DNA of 55,082 nt. Source: Spyradocola sp050942925. GTDB taxonomy: Bacteria; Bacillota; Clostridia; Christensenellales; UBA1750. A program made the position numbers and the translations under genes. The stretch lies in the NCBI GenBank assembly GCA_050942925.1, contig JBMNOF010000007.1, positions 1-55,082 on the forward strand, in the 5' to 3' direction. The stretch's first letter is position 1; the number at the start of each line of letters is the position of its first letter. The notes below the pieces were generated by a model that was given only the letters and a program-made list of their open reading frames with translations, had not been told where the DNA came from and did not search any database. Below are positions 1 to 8,118 of this stretch, piece after piece.

Positions 1-89
1 CTGAAAAACATTTCTGAAGCAGACAAAAGACATCGAGATATTTCAAAATCGTATTCAGTTGTCAAAGTACCAAAGAGATCTGTGTTACG

Positions 90-109
90 AAGTCACGATT
101 TCGCGACTT
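90..109. repeat. Imperfect palindrome upstream of radical SAM gene
   Basis: Arms AAGTCACGA and TCGCGACTT (8 of 9 positions pair) lie about 50 nt before the first gene. It could be an operator or the end of an upstream unit; there is no T-run after it, so it is not a convincing terminator. The rest of 1-159 is AT-richer than the window and holds no supported gene. Confidence 0.3.
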
Positions 110-159
110 ATGACACCCACATCATACTATTGGTAAATTCACAGAGAGGAATCAAACCC

Positions 160-1311
160 ATGCATCGACCGATTCACCTGCTCATCAAGCCCGCGTCCGG
201 CAACTGCAACCTGCGCTGCACCTATTGCTTTTATGCGGACATCACGGAAAAGCGCGAAACGCCCTCCTACGGCAGGATGTCGGAGGAGACGCTGGAGGCG
301 GTTGTGCGCAAGGCGCTCGAGCGCGCGGAGGGCGAGGTCACCTTTGCCTTTCAGGGCGGGGAGCCCACGCTCTCGGGCCTTCCCTTCTTCCGGCGCTTTG
401 TGGAGTTGGAGCGTACGTACAATGCGCGCGGTCTTGCCCTGCACAACGCGATCCAGACCAACGGCATTCTGCTGGACGAGGAGTGGGCCGCCTTTCTCGC
501 GGAGAACCACTTTCTCGTGGGGCTGTCCCTGGACGGAACGAGCGCGGTGCACGACCTGCACCGTCTGGACGCGCGCGGCGAGGGCACGCACAAGCGGGTG
601 CTGCAGGCGGCGCGCCTGCTCGCGGCGCACAAGGTGGATTTCAACATTCTAACTGTGGTGACGGCCAAGGTCGCGCGGGAGATTCGGTCCATTTTCGCAT
701 TCTACCGCCGGAACGGGCTGCTCTACCAGCAGTACATCCCCTGCCTGGACCCCTTGGGCGAGGCGCGCGGCGGGCATCCCTACTCGCTCACGCCGGCGCT
801 GTACGAGCGCTTCCTCAAGGATCTGTTCGACCTCTGGTTCGAGGATGTGACCGCGGGGCGGTTTCTCTACATCCGCTACTTTGAAAACCTGGTGGGGATG
901 CTGCTCGGGCAGCCGCCGGAGGCCTGCGGCATGCTGGGGATCTGCTCCCAGCAGTACGTCGTGGAGGCGGACGGCGGGGTCTATCCCTGCGACTTCTACG
1001 TGCTGGACGAGTACCGGCTGGGCAGCCTGACCACGGACAGCTTTGACGAACTCGATGCGCGGCGCGAGGCGCTGGGATTTGTCGCGCTCTCGCAGCAGGT
1101 GTCGGACGAGTGCCGCGGCTGCACGTGGTATGCGCTCTGCCGGGGCGGCTGCCGCCGCGACCGCGAGCCCCTGCGCGCGGATGGGACGCTGTCGTGCAAC
1201 TACTTCTGTTCTGCCTACAAGGGCTTCTTTGCCTACGCCTATCCCCGCCTTGCGCATCTGGCCAACGCCATCGCGCGCAATTCCGCGGGCATGCGCGGCC
1301 CCGGGGTGTGA
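160..1311 (+). CDS. Radical SAM/SPASM protein, anaerobic sulfatase-maturase-like
   Basis: Radical SAM enzyme most like anaerobic sulfatase-maturating enzymes, which oxidise an active-site Cys or Ser of a sulfatase to formylglycine. The AdoMet cluster motif is C16-x3-C20-x2-C23 (CNLRCTYC). The C-terminal third carries the Cys pattern CGMLGIC, YPCDFY and CRGCTWYALCRGGC, as expected for the two auxiliary iron-sulfur clusters of a SPASM region. At 383 aa the length is usual for the family. The ATG at 160 follows AGAGAGG by about 10 nt and matches where family members begin; a GTG at 82 would add 26 residues without a good ribosome site. No sulfatase gene lies in the window, so the substrate is unproven and another peptide-modifying SPASM enzyme is possible. 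Confidence 0.82.
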   Translation: MHRPIHLLIKPASGNCNLRCTYCFYADITEKRETPSYGRMSEETLEAVVRKALERAEGEVTFAFQGGEPTLSGLPFFRRFVELERTYNARGLALHNAIQTNGILLDEEWAAFLAENHFLVGLSLDGTSAVHDLHRLDARGEGTHKRVLQAARLLAAHKVDFNILTVVTAKVAREIRSIFAFYRRNGLLYQQYIPCLDPLGEARGGHPYSLTPALYERFLKDLFDLWFEDVTAGRFLYIRYFENLVGMLLGQPPEACGMLGICSQQYVVEADGGVYPCDFYVLDEYRLGSLTTDSFDELDARREALGFVALSQQVSDECRGCTWYALCRGGCRRDREPLRADGTLSCNYFCSAYKGFFAYAYPRLAHLANAIARNSAGMRGPGV

Positions 1312-1336
1312 AATCCGGCCCGAAACCGGGTATACT
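1308..1336 (+). promoter_or_regulatory. Probable promoter of fucO
   Basis: GTGAAA, 17-nt spacer, TATACT at 1331-1336; the -10 is good, the -35 is 4 of 6. AAGGAGG at 1356-1362 then precedes the ATG at 1371. Confidence 0.45.
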
Positions 1337-1370
1337 CTATACAACGAACACGAACAAGGAGGTCGTCCCC

Positions 1371-2519
1371 ATGGCAAACCGCATTGTGCTCAACGAGATT
1401 TCCTACCACGGCAGCGGCGCGATCCAAGAAATCGCGAGCGAGGTTCTCGCGCGCGGATTCCGCAAGGCGTTCGTCTGCTCTGACCCGGACCTGATCGGCT
1501 TTGGCGTCACGGGCAAGGTTCTCCAAGTGCTCGAGGCCCACGGCCTTGCCTATGAGGTCTACTCCAACATCAAGCCCAACCCGACCATTGAAAACGTGCA
1601 GACCGGCGTTCAGGCCTTCCAGGCCTCCGGCGCGGACTACATCATCGCCATCGGCGGCGGCTCGTCCATGGACACGGCCAAGGCCATCGGCATCATCGCC
1701 AACAACCCCGAGTTTGCGGATGTGCGCTCCCTGGAGGGGACCGCCCCGACCAAGCAGCGCGCCGTCTTCACCATCGCCGTACCCACCACCGCCGGCACCG
1801 CCGCGGAGGTCACCATCAACTACGTCATCACCGACCCGGAAAAGAACCGCAAGTTCGTCTGCGTGGACCCGCACGACATCCCGCAGATTGCGGTGATCGA
1901 TCCGGACATGATGTCCACCATGCCCAAGGGCTTGACCGCCGCCACCGGCATGGACGCCCTGACCCACGCCATCGAGGGCTTCATCACCAAGGCCGCTTGG
2001 GAGATGACGGACATGTTCCACCTCAAGGCGATTGAGATCATCTCCCGGTCCCTGCGCAAGGCCGTGCAGAACGATCCGGACGGCCGCGAGGGCATGGCCC
2101 TGGGCCAGTACGTGGCCGGCATGGGCTTTTCCAACGTGGGCCTGGGCGCGGTGCACGCCATGGCGCACCCGCTGGGCGCGGTCTACGACACGCCGCACGG
2201 CGTGGCCAACGCGATCCTGCTGCCCACGGTGATGGAATACAACGCCCCGGCCTCCGGCGATAAGTACAAGTACATCGCCGCCGCCATGGGCGTTCCCGGC
2301 ACGGAGAAGATGACCCAGGACGAGTACCGCAAGGCGGCGGTGGACGCCGTGCGCAAGCTCGCGCGCGACGTGGGCATCCCCGAGAACCTCAAGGACATCG
2401 TCAAGGAAGAGGACGTGCCGTTCCTGGCGGAATCCGCCTATGCGGACGCCTGCCGCCCCGGCAATCCCCGCGAGACCTCGGTCGAGGACTTGGCCGCGCT
2501 CTATCGCTCGCTTCTGTAA
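1371..2519 (+). CDS. fucO: Lactaldehyde reductase / 1,2-propanediol oxidoreductase
   Basis: Iron-dependent group III alcohol dehydrogenase that reduces L-lactaldehyde to 1,2-propanediol with NADH, the redox-balancing step of fucose and rhamnose fermentation. The 382-aa protein follows E. coli FucO almost block by block: IAIGGGSSMDTAKAIG (nucleotide-binding GGGS), NNPEFADVRSLEG, PTTAGTAAEVTINYVITD, KFVCVDPHDIPQ, and the metal-ligand regions TGMDALTHAIEG and HAMAHPLGAVYDTPHG. The start has an ideal AAGGAGG site. No other fucose or rhamnose genes are nearby, so it is probably a stand-alone fermentative enzyme. Substrate preference within group III dehydrogenases is inferred from similarity only. 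Confidence 0.92.
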   Translation: MANRIVLNEISYHGSGAIQEIASEVLARGFRKAFVCSDPDLIGFGVTGKVLQVLEAHGLAYEVYSNIKPNPTIENVQTGVQAFQASGADYIIAIGGGSSMDTAKAIGIIANNPEFADVRSLEGTAPTKQRAVFTIAVPTTAGTAAEVTINYVITDPEKNRKFVCVDPHDIPQIAVIDPDMMSTMPKGLTAATGMDALTHAIEGFITKAAWEMTDMFHLKAIEIISRSLRKAVQNDPDGREGMALGQYVAGMGFSNVGLGAVHAMAHPLGAVYDTPHGVANAILLPTVMEYNAPASGDKYKYIAAAMGVPGTEKMTQDEYRKAAVDAVRKLARDVGIPENLKDIVKEEDVPFLAESAYADACRPGNPRETSVEDLAALYRSLL

Positions 2520-2533
2520 GGCGCTCCCGCAAA

Positions 2534-2579
2534 AAAACAACGGCGCGCACGCTCCCCAGTTTGGGGGGCGTGCGCGCCG
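2534..2579 (-). terminator. Rho-independent terminator of the ACT-MBL gene
   Basis: Near-perfect GC-rich stem (CGGCGCGCACGCTCCCC paired with its complement) at 2541-2579. Read on the minus strand it is followed by TTGTTTTTTT, so it ends the minus-strand gene; it may also stop fucO transcripts. Confidence 0.85.
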
Positions 2580-2586
2580 CTTTGCG

Positions 2587-4002
2587 CTACGCGTGGACGC
2601 AGACGGTTCCATGCCCGGGGCAGAACAGATACCCCGCGTAGGTTTGACAGAGGCGCTCCCGGCACCTGCGCGCCTCGGCCGGGTCGGAGTCGACGCCCGT
2701 CATCAGGAAGGGCGCGAGGGCGTTGAACTCCTGCTGCTCCTTGGAAAAGCCCTTGATGTTGACGTAGATGTCCCCGCTGAACAGCAGCTGGAGCTCCTGG
2801 CAAACGATCACGGTTTCCCCGCGGACGTGGCCGCCGTTTCCCTCCAGGAATGTAAACCGCCACCGGCCGAATGTCCGCTCGCCGATGGGGGTAAGCGTCG
2901 CCTGGTCCCGCTTTTCCCCGACGACCTTGCAGCGGGCAAGGTCCGGCGGCGCATAGCCGGAGATGACCTTGCTCAGCGCGCAATAGGGCTCGTGCAGGGG
3001 ATTCTGCTCGCGGAAGTTGGGCTCGCCCCGCTGCTCCGCCGCGAAGTTTTCATAGCAGTTGCGGCTCATGTACACCTCGTCGAACAGGGAGAGCAGCCCC
3101 GCGTGGTCCACGTCCGCGTGCGTGATCCAGGCCTGCTTGGGCCGGTGCGAAAAGCCGGGAAAGTGCGCCTCCAGCAGGGCCAGCATCTCGCTGCGGTAGC
3201 AGGCAAAGCCGCTGTCCACAAAGAGCAGCTCTTCGCCGCATTCGAGGACATAGGTATTGCTGCCGCACGGGGGATCGATGACGTGCAGGTACAGGTCCTG
3301 CGCCAGCTGCCGGCTGTAGAACTGCGCGCGGAAGCGCTCCCCCCTGCGGTCGCGGACAAACTTGGCAAAGCGGCGGATGTAGTCAAATGTCTGCAAGGGG
3401 GACTTCTTCTGCTCGTCCAGGATCTGCATGAGGCGGTTGGCGCAGATGAGCACGGCGTTGGTCTGTTCCTGGTTGAGGTCCAGGATGTCGCGCATGGTGT
3501 TGGCAAAGGAGACGTAAAAGACCGTTCCATCCAACAGCCTGTCCGTGACCTCGTAGTCGGGGATGTGGATCTCGCAAATGCGGGAGATTTCCTCAATCAG
3601 GCCCTTGATCTCGGCCGTGTTCTCGATGAGCAGGCCCATTTTGAAGTGCTGGTAGGGCGTTCCGTTCTCCTGTGAGCTGATGTAGGAGATGTTGACGCGG
3701 TAGCGCCGCAGGATCTCCAGCACGGGCACGACCGCGCCCGGCACGTCCTCCAGCTTTACGACGATCATGAGGATCTGCTGGTCCGTCTTGGGCTCCGCGA
3801 GGTATCCGCACGCCGCGAGCTGGCGCTCGATGGTCTCGTGCTGGGCGGCGTCGGCCGAAACTTCCAGGAACAGCGTGTGCAGGTCCACGGCCTTGTTGTA
3901 GTTGACGCGCACGATGTTGCCGCCGGCTGCGGCAATGATCCGGCTGGCCAACAGAAACGCGCCGGCCTTGTCCGGCATCTGGGTGATATAGGTTCTTCGC
4001 AC
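2587..4002 (-). CDS. ACT-ACT-metallo-beta-lactamase fusion protein
   Basis: 471-aa protein of unknown substrate. Residues about 1-75 and 76-150 look like two ACT-type ligand-binding domains (DKAGAFLLASRIIAAAGGNIVRVNYNK and VKLEDVPGAVVPVLEILRRYRVNISYISS are typical ACT first helices and strands, cut here to patterns). After a helical linker, residues about 240-471 form a metallo-beta-lactamase fold: SNTYVLE, THADVDHAG, GGHVRGETVI, FSGDIY and CPGHGTV. The first metal motif reads HxDxDH instead of the usual HxHxDH. The start is GTG at 4002, 7 nt after GGGAGG; an ATG at 4009 is in another frame. It stands alone between two hairpins. ACT domains suggest allosteric control by an amino acid, which is inference. 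Confidence 0.75.
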   Translation of the reverse strand: MRRTYITQMPDKAGAFLLASRIIAAAGGNIVRVNYNKAVDLHTLFLEVSADAAQHETIERQLAACGYLAEPKTDQQILMIVVKLEDVPGAVVPVLEILRRYRVNISYISSQENGTPYQHFKMGLLIENTAEIKGLIEEISRICEIHIPDYEVTDRLLDGTVFYVSFANTMRDILDLNQEQTNAVLICANRLMQILDEQKKSPLQTFDYIRRFAKFVRDRRGERFRAQFYSRQLAQDLYLHVIDPPCGSNTYVLECGEELLFVDSGFACYRSEMLALLEAHFPGFSHRPKQAWITHADVDHAGLLSLFDEVYMSRNCYENFAAEQRGEPNFREQNPLHEPYCALSKVISGYAPPDLARCKVVGEKRDQATLTPIGERTFGRWRFTFLEGNGGHVRGETVIVCQELQLLFSGDIYVNIKGFSKEQQEFNALAPFLMTGVDSDPAEARRCRERLCQTYAGYLFCPGHGTVCVHA

Positions 4003-4046
4003 GTTTCATCCTCCCTTGTGCGTTGTGGATGTCCTGGCGCGGCAAA

Positions 4047-4085
4047 GCGGCCCCGGAAGATTCCGGGGCCGCCCGTTTCGTTTTG
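4047..4085 (-). terminator. Strong hairpin after the NlpC/P60 gene
   Basis: Perfect 12-bp palindromic stem GCGGCCCCGGAA at 4047-4072. On the minus strand it is followed only by TTTG; on the plus strand by a T-rich run (4074-4089). It probably ends the minus-strand wall hydrolase transcript, perhaps leakily, since the next minus-strand gene starts 45 nt further on. Confidence 0.6.
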
Positions 4086-4087
4086 TT

Positions 4088-5818
4088 TTAGAAGATGCGG
4101 AAGCCGCAGATGAAGTGCGAGGTCCAGTAGCTCGAGGACAGGATGTTCGAGGTCGTGCGGACCTTGCCCGTGGACGAGGAGGCGTCGATCATCTTGCCGT
4201 TGCCCATGTAGATGCCCACGTGCCCGTCGAAGCAGACGACGTCGCCGCGCTTGAGGGAGCTCATGGAGGTGATCTTCGGGTACTTGCTGGAGCTCGCCCA
4301 GCCGCTGCTGGTCATGTAGCCCTGCGAGACGCCCGCCTGGTTCAAGCACCAATAGACAAAGCCGGAGCAGTCGAAGGTGTTGGGGCCCTTGGCGCCAAAG
4401 ACGTACTTGCACCCCAGCTTGGACTCCGCAACCGAGATGAACTTCTCCACGCCGGAGGAATTCGACGAAGAGGACCCACCCGACGACGACGAGCTGCCCG
4501 AGGACGAGGAGCTTCCCGACGAGGAGGACCCGCTCGAAGACGAGGAGCTGGAAGACGCCTTCTTCGCGCTCGAGGACATGAGCTCGTTCATGGTGACCTT
4601 GCCCACCTTGCCGTCGGCCGACAGGCCGTTGCGCTTCTGGAAGGCCTTGACCGCGTCTTCGGTGAGGGAGCCATAGTAGCCGGTGACGGTGTCCATGTAT
4701 CCCAGTTCCTTCAGGCGCTTCTGGACGTTGGTGACGTCGCTGCCCTCCATGCCGAGCTGCAGGCCGTTGGCCTTGGCGTCGGAGGAGTTGAGCAGGTTGA
4801 TGGTGTTGGGGCCGAGGAAGCCGTCGGCAATCAAGCCGTTGATCTCCTGGAAGCGCTTGACCGCCATGACGGTGTCATTGCCGTAGTTGCCGTCCGGCGT
4901 GGTGGTCAAGTAGCCGAGGGTCTTCAGGCGCTCCTGGTACTTCTTGACCTCGTCGCTCTGCTCGCCGAAGCGGTGGAAGTTTGCCGTGGCATCCGGGCTG
5001 TAGAGCAGTTCACGCGTCTTGCTGCCGACCTTGCCGTCGACGGTGAGCTTGTTGATCTCCTGGAACTTCTTGACCGCCTCGGTGGTCATTTCGCCGAAGT
5101 GGCCGGTGACGGTGTCGATGTAACCGAGTTCGCGCAGGCGGGTCTGCAGCTCTTCAACGTCGGTGCCGTCCATGCCCTCCATGACGGTGTAGTGCTGGGC
5201 GTCGTCCGCGTTCATGGCGGCCCAGGTCTCCGCGCCGACGCAGCCGTCGACGTTCAGGCCGTGCTGCCGCTGGAAGAGGCGAACCGCAGATTCGGTGATG
5301 CTGCCGTAATACTCGGTGGGCTCATCGTTTTCCATGTAGCCCAATTCCATCAATCGGGACTGGATTTCGGCCACGACAGGGGCCTCCATGCCGTACTTAA
5401 AGACCGTGTTGCTGGGGTCCGGTTCCGGGGTGGGCGAGGGCTCCGGGGTGGGTTCCGGGGTTGCCTCCGGTGCGGTATCCCCGCCGTCTGCCGGCGGCGT
5501 CAGGCTGAGCACGTCGACCTCGCCGGAGGATTCGCCGCTCAGCGCGGACTGGGCGTCGGGCGATCCGCTCAGGCTCGTGGCCTTCTTTTCGCGGAGCTGC
5601 ACCGATCCGCCGGCGCCTTGCGCCGCGACCGCGCTGCGGTTCATGGCCACGCCTGCCCCGACGGGAATGGCGATGACCAACACCGCGCCGACGGCCAGCA
5701 TCGTCAGCTTCTTGGGGCCGAGGCCTGCAAACCACGCTTTGAAGTAATAGAACTTCCTGCGCGTGCGCTGGGAATAGCGTCCCCCGCCCCTCTTCTCCGT
5801 GTTTTTATCTTCGCTCAT
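4088..5818 (-). CDS. NlpC/P60 peptidoglycan hydrolase with four peptidoglycan-binding repeats
   Basis: 576-aa membrane-anchored cell wall enzyme. A short basic cytoplasmic tail is followed by one membrane segment (about 38-58). A Pro/Glu/Thr-rich stretch (about 106-137) leads to four PG_binding_1 repeats at about 140-202, 212-273, 282-345 and 353-415, each with the LxxLGY...AVxxFQ...LxxDGxVGxxT pattern. A Ser/Gly linker (about 422-455) precedes the NlpC/P60 domain, with Cys484 in DCSGF and His533 in HVGIY as the expected catalytic pair. The third polar position, often His, is Asp545 (MIDAS). The family usually cuts between D-Glu and the diamino acid of stem peptides. Own promoter at 5855-5883; it is likely a single-gene unit. 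Confidence 0.9.
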   Translation of the reverse strand: MSEDKNTEKRGGGRYSQRTRRKFYYFKAWFAGLGPKKLTMLAVGAVLVIAIPVGAGVAMNRSAVAAQGAGGSVQLREKKATSLSGSPDAQSALSGESSGEVDVLSLTPPADGGDTAPEATPEPTPEPSPTPEPDPSNTVFKYGMEAPVVAEIQSRLMELGYMENDEPTEYYGSITESAVRLFQRQHGLNVDGCVGAETWAAMNADDAQHYTVMEGMDGTDVEELQTRLRELGYIDTVTGHFGEMTTEAVKKFQEINKLTVDGKVGSKTRELLYSPDATANFHRFGEQSDEVKKYQERLKTLGYLTTTPDGNYGNDTVMAVKRFQEINGLIADGFLGPNTINLLNSSDAKANGLQLGMEGSDVTNVQKRLKELGYMDTVTGYYGSLTEDAVKAFQKRNGLSADGKVGKVTMNELMSSSAKKASSSSSSSSGSSSSGSSSSSGSSSSSGGSSSSNSSGVEKFISVAESKLGCKYVFGAKGPNTFDCSGFVYWCLNQAGVSQGYMTSSGWASSSKYPKITSMSSLKRGDVVCFDGHVGIYMGNGKMIDASSSTGKVRTTSNILSSSYWTSHFICGFRIF

Positions 5819-5854
5819 GATTCTACCATCCTTGACAGATATTACTCATCCTAA

Positions 5855-5883
5855 AGTATAAATGCCGGACGCCATCCTGTCAA
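5855..5883 (-). promoter_or_regulatory. Sigma-A promoter of the NlpC/P60 gene
   Basis: On the minus strand: TTGACA, 17-nt spacer, TATACT, a near-consensus housekeeping promoter; AAGGATGG then precedes the ATG at 5818. Confidence 0.85.
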
Positions 5884-5957
5884 AGGGTTCGGGGGGATTG
5901 TTACAAATCCGAAACAGGGCCTTTTCCTTGCCGAAACATGTCTGCTGCGCTTTTCCC

Positions 5958-7805
5958 TCACAAATCGGCGCCCAGGGAGGGAATCAAACCGCGTTCCGCC
6001 ATGACCAAGACCCCCAGCAGCGCGCCCCAGTGATAGAACTTGTCGCTGTTGGGACGGTCGCAGCCCTGGCCGGTCTGCGCGTTGTAGTTTTCGTGGATGT
6101 GGCGGTTTTCGCGCCACTCGGGCAGGAACAGCGCCGCGGATTTTTCCGCCAGGTCCGCGCGCTCAGGCGCGAGGTCCGCGTGCTGGCAGAAGGCCAGGTA
6201 CACCAGGAAGTTGAGCGGCGCCCAGACGCGGCCGCGCCAGTAGTCCTGATCGGAAAAGGCGGGGTCGTTGCGGGCGATGGAGGGCAGCATCCACTCGCCG
6301 TAGAACTCCTCCGGGTTGTGGTAGTGCGCCGCGATGCGGGCCTTGCGTGCCTTGGGGACGCTGCGGTCAAACAGCGCGTAGAAGTTGGTGGGCGCGAGCC
6401 GGTGCGAGAACTCGCCCGTGTCCGTGCGGCGGTTGCAGTAGAAGCCGAAGTCCTCGTCCCAAAGGGTTTCCAGCCCGGCCTGCGCCCGGTGCAGCCGCTC
6501 CTCGAGCGCGGGGATGTCCTCCGTGCGCCCGAGCACCTTTGCCAGCTGGAGGAGCGAGCGCGTATCCAGGATGTACAGGCCCGTGAGCCCCACGTCCGCC
6601 AGCTTCAGGCGGTGTTTCTCCTTGTCAAAGGGGATGTCGTCGTACAGGGGGGAGTTGTCCATGCCCGACTCCAGCGCCGCGCCAAAGCGGTCGCATACGC
6701 CGTCCACCTCCCAGCGGTTGCCCAGGCGGGGCGTCACCGGATCGCTGCCCCAGCACAGCGCGCCGTTCTCCTCCATGCGGTGGCCGGCAAACCACTCGTT
6801 CCACTCCCGCAGGAGGGGGTACATCGCCTCGACAATCCACTTCTCCCCGTGCAGGCGGTAGATCTCCACCAGCATGGCGCTGCCCACCGGCGGCTGGGAA
6901 CGGTCCTCGCTCTTGAGCCCGGAGCCATTGGCAAAGTTGGGCACAAAGCCCGCCCCCGTGCGCGAGAGGGTGATGGCCAGGAAGTTCGAATAGGCCAGGA
7001 ACTTGTCGCAGAGCGCGGCCATGAAGCTGGCAAAGTAGTTGTCCCAGCAGAAGAGCACAAACCCGCCGTGCTGGATGGACCAGAGCCGCGAAACCGGAGT
7101 GAGCACCCGCTCGCCCTTGGCGTCGTAGGTGGTGTCCCATGTCAGGGCCAGGCGCATCGCCTCGTAAAAGTCCTCGCAGGGGGCAAAGCGCGCGCGGCTC
7201 TCCTCATAGCTCTCCCGCGCGGCGGCCATGCGGCGGCGCACCTCGGAAAGCTCCAGCGGCTCGCCCACGGAAAAGGCGACCTCCCCGTCAAAGTCCGCCG
7301 CAAGGTAGGGCGTTTGGGTGGGAAGGTTGGCGTCCTGCGGGTTGTGCGGCGCGGTGCTGTAGACGACATAGCGCTTCTTCCCCGCAACGGCGAGCAGCGT
7401 GTTCTTCTCCCGGCCCATGACGCCCGGCCGGTTCCACAGGAATCCGCTCTCCAGCACCAGCAGCGGGGCCTTGCGCTCCCGGGAGAGCGGCGTGGCAAGC
7501 AGGATCAGCGGCGCATCCTCGCAATGGCAGCTCTCCACGCGGAAGCGAACGCCCTGAAATTCCACCTTGACGGACGTATAGCTGCCATCCCAGGCGTGGG
7601 CCTCGGGCGTGACCTTCTCCTCCTCCGCCCCGAAGCGCCCGATGAGCGCCTCCTTGAGGTACTGCCCGTTGGCCGCATCCTTCAAACAGAGGTTCAGGGC
7701 ATAGCCCGTCTCCATGTCCACATGCGAGAGCACGGAGCGCACGTTCCAGGTCTGAAAGCCGCGGATGTGCGTGGCGCAGAGCTCCTTGTATTCCTTTGGC
7801 ATCAT
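5958..7805 (-). CDS. GH63/MGH1-like (alpha/alpha)6-barrel glycoside hydrolase
   Basis: 615-aa glycosidase without signal peptide, so cytoplasmic. The C-terminal two thirds match the family of mannosylglycerate hydrolase, YgjK and trehalase-like enzymes: ESGMDNSPLYDD (the Asp is the likely catalytic acid), DYWRGRVWAPLNFLVYLAF, and HENYNAQTGQG with FYHWGALLGVLVM near the end (the Glu is the likely base). The N-terminal part is a beta-rich domain. Two adjacent ATG codons at 7805 and 7802 follow AAGGGGGAAG; I chose 7805. Substrate cannot be fixed; intracellular alpha-glucosides or mannosylglycerate-like compounds are candidates. It has its own promoter, divergent from a MATE gene. Confidence 0.78.
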   Translation of the reverse strand: MMPKEYKELCATHIRGFQTWNVRSVLSHVDMETGYALNLCLKDAANGQYLKEALIGRFGAEEEKVTPEAHAWDGSYTSVKVEFQGVRFRVESCHCEDAPLILLATPLSRERKAPLLVLESGFLWNRPGVMGREKNTLLAVAGKKRYVVYSTAPHNPQDANLPTQTPYLAADFDGEVAFSVGEPLELSEVRRRMAAARESYEESRARFAPCEDFYEAMRLALTWDTTYDAKGERVLTPVSRLWSIQHGGFVLFCWDNYFASFMAALCDKFLAYSNFLAITLSRTGAGFVPNFANGSGLKSEDRSQPPVGSAMLVEIYRLHGEKWIVEAMYPLLREWNEWFAGHRMEENGALCWGSDPVTPRLGNRWEVDGVCDRFGAALESGMDNSPLYDDIPFDKEKHRLKLADVGLTGLYILDTRSLLQLAKVLGRTEDIPALEERLHRAQAGLETLWDEDFGFYCNRRTDTGEFSHRLAPTNFYALFDRSVPKARKARIAAHYHNPEEFYGEWMLPSIARNDPAFSDQDYWRGRVWAPLNFLVYLAFCQHADLAPERADLAEKSAALFLPEWRENRHIHENYNAQTGQGCDRPNSDKFYHWGALLGVLVMAERGLIPSLGADL

Positions 7806-7952
7806 GTTTCGCTTCCCCCTTGTCCGGTTTTTGACCGGGTTCTTCCGCAAGAGCGGCCTTCATCCCTGCAGGCGGGCGCCGCTGCGGCAGCGCGCGGCAC
7901 GGCGCGGATTTCGCGTTCGATTTCTCTTCTCCCCGGCTTGGCTGTCGAAAAA

Positions 7953-7981
7953 AGTGTACCATGAAGTGGAAGGTTTTTCAA
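7953..7981 (-). promoter_or_regulatory. Promoter of the GH63-like gene
   Basis: Minus strand TTGAAA, 17-nt spacer, TACACT. The 313-nt gap 7806-8118 holds this and the divergent MATE promoter; the leader of about 140 nt (7806-7945) shows no clear fold or gene. Confidence 0.75.
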
Positions 7982-8038
7982 TCGGCCGCAAGGAAAAAGG
8001 GCGTTTCCCACAGACTGCCAGAAAATCCGGAAATCCGA

Positions 8039-8067
8039 TTGCATCCTTTGCGGCAAACTGATAGAAT
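8039..8067 (+). promoter_or_regulatory. Promoter of the first MATE gene
   Basis: TTGCAT, 17-nt spacer, TAGAAT; about 45 nt of leader to the ATG at 8119, with AGAGGGAG as ribosome site. Confidence 0.7.
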
Positions 8068-8118
8068 AGAACGCGGTGGCGCATTTCACAGAGAAACAGA
8101 TAAAGCAGAGGGAGTTTC

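Noticed and set aside
82..159. GTG start at 82 for the radical SAM protein
   Set aside because: No ribosome site, and family members start at the ATG-equivalent MHRPIHLL.
4440..4560. Repeated short units that could suggest a tandem repeat array
   Set aside because: They encode the Ser/Gly linker of the NlpC/P60 protein; not a CRISPR or minisatellite with conserved spacers.
4016..5854. Long plus-strand frame opposite the NlpC/P60 gene
   Set aside because: The minus strand carries clear PG-binding and NlpC domains; the plus frame is a shadow without ribosome site.
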